Shown: positions 33,626-46,419 of the stretch, in pieces | Layout: the number at the start of each line of letters is the position of its first letter | Numbering within the stretch: the first letter of the stretch is position 1 | Source: Gautieria morchelliformis | Lineage: Eukaryota; Basidiomycota; Agaricomycetes; Gomphales; Gomphaceae | Direction of reading: 5' to 3' | DNA length: 64,000 bases | Assembly (NCBI GenBank): GCA_015179125.1 | Contig: WHVA01000105.1 | Span: forward strand, 186,001-250,000 | The notes under the pieces: generated by a model | What the model saw: the letters and a program-made list of their open reading frames with translations, nothing else | What the model was told of the DNA's origin: nothing | Database searches by the model: none | Program-made: the position numbers and the translations under genes

Positions 33626-34920
33626 TAATGGCAAGTGCAAAGGAAAGAAGGAGTTTGTTGTTGTACTGCTCCCATCCACTGAGCATTTATACCTTGCTCA
33701 CCCGCAGTCTGAAGGTCGGAGGCTGTGGGCCTCCACGGAGTTTACGATATAGTTACTGTAATAAATGATTTGTACTTGAAAATCCAGTGAAGAGCATCAT
33801 GGTTGGAGGTGTTGAGGCTATTTGAATTTGGCTTACAAAAGAGGAGGAAACACTTCAATCGACCCTGCCGTTTAAATCCAAGCTGGCTTGATCCGTGAGT
33901 TGGTAAAGCCGTCGGGTGTAAACATTCCTTGCATGATCCTAGTTCATCATTAGACCTGAGGAGCGTTAGAAGCGGTATGTAATGTGTGGTGGTGCATACG
34001 TCGCGCAGCCACATGAGTTCTTTTTGCGGTTGACGACCATTGGTATGGCATGGACCGCATGTGTGGCTCAACGTTCAACTGCCGGAAGTCAACCAGAATT
34101 GCGCAATAGTCCCAATTGCAGTAAGTACTTAATAGCTAGATGAAAGCGAGTCTTCTGGAGAATGGAGTTAGATTCTCACTCGGTTACACAAGGTAATAAA
34201 AACTATTTGCATACCCTTGCGGTCCCGGAGTGTGACATAACGCGTTTCATGAATTGATGTCACTCAAAACACTGATGAGCCTGTTCGAGCTTCGACGTTG
34301 GTTGTGATCCATCCTGTCGCCGACCCCTCATCCGAAAGTCAACAATAGCGAATGATCGTTCACTTGATTATTCTCGACTTGTGGTTTGAGAAAGACGGGC
34401 CCAACGCTGCCAGTGCGGCGGGGCAGCCATTAGTTCCATGATCGCGACTCAGGCACGGGCGTACAGTCACAGCATGTTTATTGAGTTAAGACTTCTTATA
34501 GTATATGATCCGAATTGATCACCCCTAAGATCCCATCCTCCCTCAGGCTCGGTCGTCCCACCGCACCACGTCTTAAATTGGCTATTACGCTGGTATACTA
34601 GCTAAATATATATCTCACACACGAATAATTATATGTATGTTGGTGCCAACTTACAAACAGGCAACTTCCGAATCCCCACCTCTTCTGGGTCCCCTTCCGA
34701 GAGATGTGACTGACGAGGAGACTGTGCCCCAGTGTAATAAGAATTAACCTGACGTACTGCGCGGACTTCCCGCTTGATGCATGGTGGATCATATGTGTCA
34801 TCTAGGTGGTGTGCTGACGAGATAGCTACGTATTCACCAATATACTTGTAGCGGTTTGATGTCGATGACATGTAGTAATCCAGTAAGCACGTAAATACGG
34901 AATCCGCTTCAGCCGCAAAC
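33626..34920. other. Laccase upstream region; no gene seen
   Basis: Should contain the laccase promoter. I saw no clear element and no coding sequence. Confidence 0.4.
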
Positions 34921-36243
34921 ACAAATTCTGTCAAACAAGGGTTGGATGCAGAGTGTCACAGTATCAAGTAGCTAGAACAAGTTACGATACAGATTGCAAG
35001 TGACTCCATACATACGCGCAACAACTTCCAACTTGAAATCCACCCAAGCCCACCCTCCGCTCCCGAAGGAGGCGGCACATCACATGCAGCGACAAGCTGG
35101 ACACTAAAACCGCAGCTAGCATACGGACGTCACAGCGATTCCGGCATAGACCAACCCTTATTTCATGCGCGAATAGTACTGTGGAGGGCGGGGCTTAGTT
35201 GTCTTGGTGTGCGTGGTCTTAGGGCTGGAGAGGCGTTGACCCGCGAGGTGATCGGGCTCCGGGTGCCCGAGGGGTGATCAGGCCCGGGGCAGAGCGTGCA
35301 GCGTGCCAGACGGACAGAGCAGAGGACAAGGCCCGCGTCAGGGAGTTCGGCAAGGGATTTATAGGAGCGGTGTCGGTGGAGAGGTGAGTGGGGGCGGTGG
35401 GGCAAGGGGGATGGGGATTCGTGTCGCAGGGGAACTGGGTATTTGATTTGAAAACAGACGAGGGGCACCGGAAAGGGACGGTCAGATATCTCGGGCCGAT
35501 GAACCAGGTGACGAGTGACTCGGTCCTATAACCAGATACTACGCGTGACAGCGTAAGGAGGCAAGCTCCCCTGGGTGGTGGCGGACCCAGGTGGAAGGGC
35601 GACTTCCACGGCGTCGCACGTCGAGAATGGGCATAGGAGCGAGTGCGGTCGACACCGATCCACCTGGCCCGAAACGTCTAAACGTCCATCTACGATACAT
35701 CTGCTGCCGCGTCAGCAACGAGTACGTCACAGCGGGCATAGTTCTTACCCTCGTTATGGGTGTCGACCCAGAAAGCTGTGCCCTCCGGATCGACGTCGGC
35801 GGGTAGATCTTCCGGTACACCGCGAGATTCCCCCGCAATGTATCCAAATGTGAAGCAGCGGACAGCCTGCACACGCGTCAGCACCTCAGCGACCACAAAA
35901 CATCACCACCCACCGTAGTCAAAGGGGATCATTACTCCGACAGGCCGTCTAAACACGTACTCTAAGCACGCGACGCGAGAGCAGACGGAAATGAGGACGT
36001 CGGGAAACGTGGCGCCATACGGGGATCAGCCCGTACGTTTCGTGACGAGGTCTGGGGGAGTTAGTCGGTAACGACAACACAGAAAACAGCAAAGGCACAC
36101 GGACCTCAACGATCAGCGTGCCGCCTCACTACGACAACGCAACGCAAGTCACGTCGAAGGGGTCCTACATGAAGGTCCGAGAAGAAGAGGACATGCGGCG
36201 CTCGGCCTTATAAAAGGCCCAGGTCTACACCCACACGTGTCCA
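34921..36243 (-). repeat. R1: 1.3-kb repeat, inverted copy, gene-like
   Basis: Matches R2 (41200-42480) and R3 (46420-47690) in inverse orientation, apart from a diverged middle (about 35530-35850). On the minus strand it reads like exons of an unknown protein. FPDVLISVCSRVACLEYVF and RRPVGVMIPFDYG run to a GTGGGT donor; after a CAG acceptor come AVRCFTFGYIAGESRGVPED and TAFWVDTHNEGKNYARCDV. An upstream intron with CTAAC and CAG is also visible. R2 and R3 have lost this frame. A TATAAAT box lies near 35360. No known family recognised. Confidence 0.7.
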
Positions 36244-38186
36244 TTTAATAAAAACCTAACTTGGGCAAAGATACGCACCGTGACTGACCTGCGGCGTGGA
36301 CCACGAAGGAGCGCTTCTTCCCGAGTAGTTACACCTGGATCCAACCACTTAGGGGCATTCAACCAGGTGAACGGCGCTTCCACCTTGGGTACAGTGGACG
36401 GTCCCCCGATCCCAACCACCTAGGGGCACTTCACGGGGAGACCACGCATTCCACTCAACCACAAAGATTGAGAGACTCATAGTCGCCCGCTTTTATATGG
36501 GTGAGACGCGCACGGACCATGGACGAGCCGCTGGATAATTCATTGAACACGCGTTGCACCCCCTGCGGTCCATAAGTGTTGGCGGCACTACTGTATACTG
36601 TACTCCACTGATGCGCGTGTATGAAATCAGGACACCCGTCCGTTCACGCTTCCTGAAGCGCCGCGACTCCGACGGAGCGACGTTCTCGGATGGATGTGGT
36701 GGTCTCAGGTCTGAGTTCTGCTCTGCAGTCGATGCATGATGTCTGCCTGGTGTAAGCCAAGGTCGAGGTCTGCTTGTCTGAGCCTTGGCTTCGTGTCGGG
36801 TCGTTCGCTTCCCTTCGTCCCGTTTCATTTCCTTTGTGTCATCACATCACCGTGACGCTGCCACTACCCCACTAGGAATACTCGCCACTCAAGACGCTGT
36901 AAGTAGAGTTCCCATACCATGTTCACTGTAATGTTCTCATATCGACTGACTGATCTAGATTTACTCGCGGGAACGTAGATATGATCAGCGTGTAGACGTC
37001 GATCAGAGATTAAGAATCGACTTTATGTGGGTGCACAGGGACACTGCCTTCAGTACGGGAAGCGGGGTATGTTGTGCCGTGTTTCGCCAGTTGGCGTGTC
37101 GTCAGGTTGGGGGGAAGGTGTCATTCGTTCGCCGTTCCTGTGTCGGAGGGTTAGGGCAGATGGCGAGGCTAGATGATAAGACAAGGTGAAGTGCTGGGGC
37201 TATGCACCAGGACAACAACCTAGTACTGTCTCCTGTGGCACGGGCAGCGGTGATAACTACTCCCTCATACTGCGGACGTGCCAAGCTTGTCACAATCTCC
37301 GGTAGGTCTACACATGAATATTATCATTGTAATATTGAATGGAAATACCTGAGAGAAGGATTCCAGAGTCGATAGCGTCTGAGTGATCGGGGACAGAGCC
37401 ATGGTAGTCTCATACTTAGCGGTTTACGGTCGGGCACTGCATCATGAGCCTTTGTTTAGGACAAAGTTGATGCTGAACTGGGGTGGTGTCCGGAATGGGG
37501 GTGAGACTCGACTCGGATACGGTCACTGGTCATCGTCGCATGCATGGTGGCTGACTACGGCACAGATAGTGATGTGCATGATTCGGCTTTGAGCCGTGGA
37601 CCGAGCTGGCAAGACTTTCCGAGCTTATTTACCTAGCAAAATCCCCAGGATGTGGGAAAGCATGGGAATCTATGCTTACTCGTTCATGACAGATTGGGTG
37701 AGTAAGTAGGATTAGATACTGATGCCGGCGCTCTTTTGCGCGACCAAGACTTGGACCGTGCTCAAGCCGACGCAGGCATATGTACAAATGGAACGGGGGA
37801 GAGGGTCAGGGTGGGTGTGAAAAGAAGAAAGCTCGAAGCCTTTATGGCTATCGAGCGCGAGATATGTGAGAAGGACGCGAGGAAAGGTAGGCTATGGGAA
37901 GTGGGGATTATATAGCATTTGAACAATAGGGAAGGAAATCTGTGGACTTGTGGAATGTGGGGAAATGAGTCACGTGGCTCGTGTCATAAACGCCGTGCCC
38001 CATCCGACACCTTTTGCCGAGCTTTCTCCGCCGACTCCGCGTATTATGCAATAGCTTAGCAAGCATTGGGTCGTCAATCACGTGATCCAGGGCGTACGCT
38101 CGCGAGCCACAAAGCATATCAAAATCGCCTCGACTCACTGATAGCCTCGGGTTTTCGGGCAGTTAAGTATGGTCCTTACTACTTGA
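36244..38186. other. No gene seen
   Basis: Short frames only. A minus frame at 36225-36419 (FTWLNAPKWLDPGVTTREEA) lies next to R1 and could be an exon of the same unknown gene, but this is not supported further. Confidence 0.35.
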
Positions 38187-38232
38187 AGGTTAGTATACAA
38201 ACTCCCTTTTCCCTGTTGACCACACCTTCGTG

Positions 38233-39556
38233 ATGTTTGCATTCAGGAATCAGCCACTCAAGGCTCTCTATCTGCTCTATTTCGCGGTGACAGGTTTATT
38301 AATTCGCCTGCCTTATTGGACCATCGCATCTGCCATCCCCGCATGTCGACCTAAGCGCACCTGGTCCATGAGACGAAGTTTCGAGGTGCGCTTATTGAAT
38401 GCGATGATAAATCGACTGTTCTGCGTCATTGGATTTCCTCCCGAGGTTGACCCAGTGAAGGACTCCAAAGCGGCGAGCACGACTGGCTTCGTATGGGTGG
38501 ATGAGATACCAGAGGAATTCATCAAAGGAGAGGTTGCTGCAATGGCGAAGAAGAATAGCGTTTTACCCGCTCGTATCTATGGATATTGGTTCGGGAAGCG
38601 TGCAAGTGATGGCAGCCACGGCCAGCGTGCTTCTCCTGGGGAGCTAGTGTACTACCATATCCATGGTAAGTCACTTCATTTTGGCTTTACTACGTGCTTA
38701 TAAGAAGTGCTCTAGGCGGTGGCTTCATTGTAGGTACCATGCTTAGATGTCATACTCCTCGCTCATGTTCAGTCAGGCGGGTTCTTGTTCTCCCCAATCT
38801 ACCAGCGCGAAAATCCCTCTTGGGGTTCTCGACCAATGTGCTGGGAAGGTAGATCGAGCCTTCGGCATCGATTACAGACTCGCCTCTGCAGCTCCGTTTC
38901 CACCCTCCAATCCTTTCCCTGCGGCGTTGATGGATGCTCTGTCAGGGTATTACTATCTCGTCAAAACGCTTGGATTCAGCCCTCGAAACATGATACTTGG
39001 CGGTGATTCAGCAGGAAGCCATATCGCGGTTGTTCTTGTGCGCTACCTAGAGACGGCGAAAATCTCGTCACTCTCAGGCCCACGCGCTCTCCTTCTTGTC
39101 TCGCCGGCCATGGATTGGGGCTGCACCCACGACGACAATAGTCCATCCTCGTCGATGGAGTTGAACTCCAAGACCGATTTCTGGACCTTAATCGTGCGTC
39201 GCGGCTATGCAGCGCGATGTATCTGTGGTTCTCTCGACGCTGACGAGGTGTTGTTCAATTCCTGGTTAGCCCCCGCTTCGCTTAAAATTTCCAACCCTGC
39301 CGGTCTTTTCCATGGATTTCCTCGTACATGCATAATGGCTGGTGGGGCGGAGCAAATCGTTGATTCAATAAGGACCTTCCGTGATCGGATAATAAAGGAT
39401 ATTGGAGAGAGCAATGTCACATACTTGGAGTACCCGGACGCGACTCACGATTTTCTCGCGCAAACGTGGCATGAACCAGAGCGGTCCGAAGCGCTGATGG
39501 AGATCAAAGGTTTCTTGACCGACATCTTCGTGGAGGGAAGGGACCGTAGTAACTGA
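38233..39556 (+). CDS. HSL-type alpha/beta-hydrolase, copy A
   Basis: Exon 1 38233-38665 (GTAAGT donor), exon 2 from 38716 after TAG. Near residue 20 a hydrophobic stretch (LYLLYFAVTGLLIRLPYW) suggests a membrane anchor. The oxyanion-hole motif HGGG spans the intron. Then AFGIDYRLASAAPFPP, the nucleophile elbow GGDSAGS near 39005, MDWGCTHD, EQIVDSIR (acid region) and YPDATHDF (catalytic His). The family hydrolyses carboxylic esters of small molecules or lipids; the substrate is unknown. A frame change near 38735-38765 must be bridged by an unseen splice or is real damage. Copy B has the same feature. Confidence 0.65.
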
Positions 39557-41199
39557 CGGGCTAGTCCTTCTCTCCCTGATCGAGACTTATTTCCACCACC
39601 CGCGGTGCGTTGACATAATGCCTACATTTCGGAAAGGGCGCGAGATTAGTTTGAGGAGTGGACAATTAGATGGATGTTTAATTGACTTAAGATGAGGGTG
39701 GGCGGGTAAGCGGGGAATAATTACTCAGTGATGTTTTGTATTGTGGCCACAAAGGATCTGCACACGCATGCTTCGTGGCCACGCAGATCATGGGCGTGGG
39801 GGAGATCAACGACTCGATACTATGCACGCCATTCCGAGTCCTAAAAGCTTAGACCTTGCAGTCTTTCCATTGGGCTTTGACGCAGTCATCGCTAAGCCGC
39901 AGGGCCTTGGGAAATACACGACGCCCTTGACATGTCTCCCTGACATGTTGACACATACCTTATTGTAAGTACTCCTAAGTGCATGACTCGGACAACGCAA
40001 AGTGACTAACCGCCCACACAAAGCCAACCCTCACGTCGAAACGAATGATCAGCCTCCGAGTCCGCAAGTCCAAATCCACCAGAACTGAGCACGATCAGAC
40101 CCAAACCCGGCACCAAAAGCAGAATTAGAAACCAGAGCCAGATTGAAACAATTATCGAGCCAGAGCGAGAACAACACCGGACTACAACCGCCACACCTAG
40201 GACCAGAATCAACCTGCGATGGAGAGACCTCCCCAACTAGGTCCGTCGTCGACCATGCTGAGACTGAGACTTTGGATCTATCTACGTCCAAGTACGAGTG
40301 GGGTTCATTCCACTCTATGCCGCTATTCCGATTCAATCCGAATCCATCCAATCCAGCCCTCAAGTCCAGACCATATCCAAGTGAGTCGAGTCACATTCGT
40401 TACGATCGGGATTGGGATGCATGGGATCGATGGACGCAGAGAGAACAGGAGGACATGATGTGAGAGCTCTCAAACATGAGTAACAGCCTGAATGGGTGTT
40501 GCTCCTCTTCGGCGAACGGTAAAGCTGCAGAGCGGGACTCAAGGAATGGATGCAACCGTGACTGTGATGCTGGGCTGTGATAGCAGACTCGTGAGCTACC
40601 GTCAGAGCTGGTGTCAAGTCGAGTCGACGGCTACCCCCTTTTTAGCCCGAGCATCGAGGTGACCAGACGAGACATAGGACAAAGACCTAAGGAAATAGAT
40701 ATCAGGCCAGACATCACCAGAGCGCCGATGTCAGGCCGGAGCAGACGTCGGACCAGATCAAGCTCTGACGGGACCTCAGCCATGTAGGGTGGCAGACTTT
40801 AGCAGACAGAACTTAGACGCGTCGCACAATGCTGATCGACGCTCCAGGCTACCTCTATAATCATGAAATACCGTTAGTTTTTTCGGACAGGCAATGTTCG
40901 TGAAGAACATGGACCGTGGAAACTCGCGCCGTCGTGGTCGTGGTGGACTCAGGTGGACTAGACTCGGCCGCATAGCACATGAGATATGGGTATGAAACGA
41001 GACGTGTGGTACGACCGCTGCAGAGGAGGGGCCGCTGCCAGTGAAGGGTGCTATGATTATTAGCATCAACTGGTCCAAGGCTCCAGATAACGTTTGTAAT
41101 TAAGCAAGGTCAGCTCCTACCTAAGTTGCTAGGTACGTTTGAGATCGTATCTGTCCTTATATGCCTTGCCATATATGGAGTTGCAAAAGGGACATAATG
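39557..41199. other. Spacer of unit A; no gene seen
   Basis: Duplicated in unit B (44903-46419). Contains a plus frame at 40143-40463 with no recognised motif. Confidence 0.4.
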
Positions 41200-42480
41200 G
41201 CATGGACACGTGTGGGTGCAGACCCGGCTTGGATAAGGCCGAGCGCTGCATGTCCTCCCTCTTCTCCGGACCTTCATGTAGGACCCCTTCGACGTGACTT
41301 GCGTTGCGTCGTCGTAGTGAGGCGGCACGCTGGTCATCGAGGTCCGTGAACCTTTGTTGTTATCCGTGTTGTTGTTACGTACTAACTCCCGCAGACCTCG
41401 TCACGAAACGACGGAAACGTACGGGCTGACCCCCGTATGGCGCCACGTTTCCCGACGCCCTCATGTCCGGCTGCTTTCGCGTCGCGTGCTTAGAGTACGT
41501 GTTTAGACGGCCTGTCGGAGTAATGATCTGCTTTGACTATGGTGGGTGGTGATGTTTTGTGGTCGCTGAGGTGCTGACGCGTGTGCAGGCTGTCCGCTGC
41601 CTCACATTCGGATACATTGCGGAAGGAATCCCGCAGTGTTCCGGAAAGTCTGACCGCCAACTGCACCCACACATCACAACCCACTGAGCGCTGTGTCGTT
41701 CTAGCGGGCGTAAGTCGAGCTTGGCTGTTCCATACTCGTCTCTCACGCTGCGAGTTTACACAGGTGCCGTAGATGGATGTCTAGTTATATCAGTCCTGTG
41801 TCACCAGCTATCGACGCACTCGCTCTCGCCCACACGTCGTGCCTTCGCGCGTCCCGCTCCGCACCCCGGACCCGGCTCGCTAGCCATCTCGTCTTTGGCC
41901 CGATCGAGTTTCTCGTCAACTGTCTTGTGTCATTGGCACTTGATGTCTCTGACCGTCCTTTCCGGTGCCCTATCTCAAATCAAATACCCAGTTCCCCTGC
42001 GACACGAATCCCCATCCCCTCTTGCCCCACCCGCCCTCACTCACCTCTCCACCGACACCGCTCCTATAAATCCCTCGCCGAACTCCCTGATGCGGTCCTC
42101 TGCTCTGTCCGCCTGGCACGCTGCACGCTCTGCCCCCGGGCCTGATCACCTCTCGGGCACCCGGAGCCTGATCGCCTCGCGGGTTAACGCCTCTCCAGCC
42201 CTAAGACCACGCACACCAAGACAACTGAGCCCCGCCTTCCACAGTACTATGCGCGTATGAAATAAGGGTTGGTCTAAGTCGGAATCGCTGTGGCGTCCGT
42301 ATGCTAGCTGCGGTTTTAGTGTCCAGCTTGTCGCTGCATGTGATGTGCCGCTTTCTTCGGGAGCGGAGGGTGGGCTTGGGTGGATGTCAAGTTGGAAGTT
42401 GTTTCGCGTATGTATGGAGTCGCTTGCAATCTGTATCGTAGCATGTTCTAGCTACTTGATACTGTGACACTATGCATGCA
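41200..42480 (+). repeat. R2 repeat copy
   Basis: Second member of the R family, inverted relative to R1. Begins near ATGGCATGGACACGTGTGGG and ends with CTTGATACTGTGACAC. The exon-like frame seen in R1 is broken. CTCCTATAAATCC at about 42060 is a candidate core promoter shared by all copies. Confidence 0.8.
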
Positions 42481-42567
42481 ACCATGTGGGTAAAAGATCG
42501 CGTAAGGATTTCAAGCAGCAAATAAGTCAAATCCAAGCACCCGCTCACATCCCCCACATCCCATGTA

Positions 42568-43538
42568 GCTAACGCGACGTGGTACCTATCCCAACTCCTT
42601 GCCAGCTTACCGCTGTTTTCAAAATCTTCAACTCTGACATTGTACCTATATCATAGCTTAATCAAACTCTATATTAGACAATGGATCACCGCATGATCAT
42701 GCTACGAACTCGAACAAGGGTGTCGTGACTCATAACACACAATCACCACCATGACTCACCTCGGACGCTCCACCGGCACTGGGAGAATCGCAGCTCACAG
42801 AATCGTTTGATAGGGAAGAATGTGTGAGCCTTGATTATTGCAAGCCAGCTGAGCTCTGAGCCACGTCCGAGATATTCTCGCGTTCTCACTGAGCATCAAC
42901 GATTCCATAGACAGTATACGATCAGGACATTTCGACATGGGGTAGCTGGTAAGCGACAGTGGTGCACTGCAAGGAGGCATGGGTTACAGGAGATCCATAA
43001 AGAGACCCAGCGCGATACGATACTCGTAGCAGTACCACACTGCTGCATGCGTCACAGCCGTGTCCCAATCAAGAAATTCAAGAGGGCTCACTAGCTGCCC
43101 AAGAGGAGAACATAACACATTGAATATTGAGATATTGAGGACTCACATCATGACACACATCTAGTGGTAAGTAGTGTGACTCAAGTGAGCATGGTGGAGA
43201 GCACCTGGTTTTTCGGCTTCATCATGCAATACTCGTTTGTTACTGTGTTAGTGAGTGTTTTACTGCTTTTTATGTTTGCTCTCCTAATTGAAGACCATCG
43301 AGTGAACGATGGCAAAACGGTCCAAGTTTACGTCCTAAATCTCCGGAGTTGGGGACAAGCATGCCGGCGATCATACCAACGACATCATCGCCGGGTTCTC
43401 CTGCCAAATCGGTTCCGAGGGCATATTGAGTACAGTCACCCACGTGCCCACATCTATTACCGGAAACTGAATTGCAAATATTAGACACAAGAAGAGTCAG
43501 TGCATATTTTTATTATATACTTTATAAGCAAGGCAACT
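42568..43538. other. Single-copy DNA between the duplicated units
   Basis: No supported gene. Overlapping short frames at 43164-43488 on both strands have no known motif. Confidence 0.4.
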
Positions 43539-43587
43539 TGAAGATAAGTTTACAAACCCCCTTTGGTCTGTTGACCACACCTTCATG

Positions 43588-44902
43588 ATGTTTGCATTCA
43601 AGAATCAGTCACTCAAGGCTCTCTACCTGCTCTATTTCGTGGGGACAGGTTTGTTTATTCGCCTGCCTTATTGGACCATTGTATCTGCCATCCCCGCATG
43701 TCGACCTAAGCGCACCTGGTCCATGGGACGAAGTTTCACGGTGCGCTTATTGAAAGCGGTGATAGGACTGTTCTCCGCCATTGGATATCCCACTCCAGAG
43801 GGTGACCCAGTGAAGGACTCCAAAGCGCCGAGCACGACTGGCTTCGTATGGGTGGATGGGATACCAGATGAATTCATCAAAGGAGAGGTTGCTGCGATGG
43901 CGAAGAAAAACAGCGTTTTACCCGCTCGTATCTATGGATATTGGTTCGGGAAGCTGCAAGTGATGGGAGCCACGGCCAGTGTGCTTCTGCTGGGGAGCTA
44001 GTCTACTACCATCTCCATGGTAAGTCGCTTCATTTTGGCTTTACTACGTGCTTATAAGCAGTGCTCTAGGCGGTGGCTTCGTTGTATGTACCATGCTTAG
44101 GCGTCATACTCCTCGCTCACGTTCAGTCAGACGGGTTCTTGTTCCCCCAAATCTCTTCTCGCGAACATCCCCCTTGGGGTCCTCGGCCAATGTGCTGGGA
44201 AGGTAGATCGAGCCTTCGGCCTCGATTACAGACTCTCCTCTTCAGCTCCGCTTCCACCCTTGAATCCTTTCCCTGCGGCGTTGGTGGATGCTCTGTCGGG
44301 ATACTACTATCTCGTCAAAACGCTTGGATTCAGCCCTCGAAACGTCATACTTGGCGGTGATTCAGCAGGAAGCAATCTCGCGGTTGTTCTTGTGCGCTAC
44401 CTAGAGACGGCGAATATCTCATCACTCTCAGGACCGCGCACCCCTCCTCCTTTTCTCGCCGGCTATGGATTGGGGCTGTACTCACGACAACCATAGTCCA
44501 TCCTCGTCGATGCAGTTGAACTCCAAGACCGATTGTTGTGGCGCACTCATCCAGGAAGGTTATGCCGCGCGGAGTCTCCGTGGTTCTCTTGACCCCGACG
44601 AGATATTGCATAATGCCTGGCTATCCCCCGCTTCGCTTCAAATTTCCAACCCTGTCGGTCTCTTCCGTGGATTTCCTCATACATGCATAATGGCTGGTGG
44701 GGCGGAGCAAATCGTTGATTCAATAAGGACCTTCCGTGATCGTTTAATAAAGGATATTGGAGAGAGCAATGTCACATACATGGAGTACCCGGACGCGATT
44801 CACGATTTCCTCGAGTATACATGGCATGAACCAGAGAGGTCCGAAGCGCTGAAGGAGATCGAACGTTTTTTGACCGACATTTTCGTGGAGAAAAGGAACT
44901 GA
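43588..44902 (+). pseudogene. HSL-type alpha/beta-hydrolase, copy B (damaged)
   Basis: Collinear with copy A and very similar. A one-base deletion near 43953 (after GYWFGK) moves exon 1 out of frame before the HGGG segment. An extra base near 44450, just before MDWGCTHD, breaks the second half. The catalytic elements GGDSAGS and YPDAIHDF remain recognisable. It shares with copy A the frame change between HGGG and DYRL, so that feature is older than the duplication. Confidence 0.75.
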
Positions 44903-46419
44903 CGGGCTCGTCCTTCTCTCGATCGAGGCTTATTACCACCACCCGCGGTGGGTTGACATAATACCTCATTTTGGAAAGGGCGCGAGATTAGTGGACGATT
45001 AGATGGATGTTTAATTGACTTATGATGAGGGTGGGCGGGTAAGCGGGGAATAATTACTCAGTGATGCTTTGTATCGTGGTCATGAAGGAGCTGCACACGC
45101 ATGCTTCGTGGCCATGCAGATCATGGACGTGGGGAGATCGACGACTCGATAATATACACGCCATTCTGAGTCCTGAAAGCTTAGACTTGGCAGTCTTTCC
45201 ATTGGGCTTTGATGCAGTCACCGCTAAGCCACAGGGCCTTGGCAGTGTGTTTATACACGACTCCCCTGATGTGTCTCCTTGACATGTTGACACATACCTT
45301 ATAGTAAGTACCCATGGGCATGACTCGGAGAACGCAAGGCGACTCACCGCCTGCACAAACACCAACTCTCACGTCGAAACGAATGATCAGCCTTCGAGTC
45401 CGCAAGTCCAAATCCGTTTCGACAGTCCATATCCACCAGAACTGATCACGATCTGCAGACCCAAACCCGACACCAGAAGCAGAATTAGAAACCAGAGCCA
45501 GATTGAAACAATATCGAGCCAGAGCGAGAACAACACAGGACTACAACCGCCACACCTACTAGGACCAGAATCAACCTGCGATGGAGAGACCTCCCCAACT
45601 AGGTCCGTCGTCGACCATGCTGAAACTGAGACTTTGAATATATCTACGTCCGAGTACGAGTGGGGTTCATTCCACTCTACGCCCCTATTCCGGATCCAAT
45701 CCAAATCCATCCAATCCAGCCCAAGTCCAGACCACATCCAAGTGAGTCGAGTCACAGTCGTTACGATTGGGATTGGGATGCACGGGATCGATGGACGCAG
45801 AGAGAACAGGAGGACATTATATGAGAGCTCTAGAGCATGATTAATAGCCTGAGTGGGTGTTGTTCCTCTTCAGTGACCGGTAAAGCTGCAGAGTGGCGGG
45901 ACTGAAGGAATGGATGCAATCGTGACTGTGAGTGAAATAGATATCAGGCCAGACATCACAGCGACGATGTCAGGCCGGAGCAGACATCGGACCAGAACTC
46001 TGACGGGACTTCAGCCATGTAGGCCGGCAGACTTTAGCAGACAGAACTTAGACGCGTCGCACGATGCTGATCGACGCTCCAGGCTACGTCTATAACCATG
46101 AAATACCGTTAGGTCCCTCAGACAGGCAGTACTAGTATGTTCGTGAAGGACATGGACGGTGGAAACTCGCGCCATCGTGGTCGTGGTGGACTCGACTCGA
46201 CCGCTAAATATACATATAGCACATGAGATTTAATGTATGAAACGAGAACTGTGGTACGACCGCTGCAGAGGAGGGCCGCTGCCAGTGAAGGGTGCTATGA
46301 TTATTAGCATCAACTGGTCCAAGGCTCCAGATAACGTTTGTAATTAAGCAAGGTCAGCTCCTACCTAAGTCGCTAGGTACAGATCGTATCTGTCCTTATA
46401 TGCCTTGCCATATATGGAG

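Larger units (their letters stand above)
38187..42567 (+). repeat. Tandem duplication, unit A (4.4 kb)
   Basis: Matches 43539-47762 from just upstream of the hydrolase start, through the gene, spacer and R2, to CATCCCATGT at the end. Differences are mainly small indels. The 970 bp between the units have no second copy. Confidence 0.85.

Noticed and set aside
33626-33679. Upstream laccase start at 33679
   Set aside because: The added 18 residues are hydrophilic and would hide the clear signal peptide that starts at 33625.
41777-42260. Protein-coding gene in R2 (and the copy at 47004-47358)
   Set aside because: The frames are not conserved in R1, where the sequence aligns but the frame differs; a Ser/Pro-rich chance frame over a promoter region.
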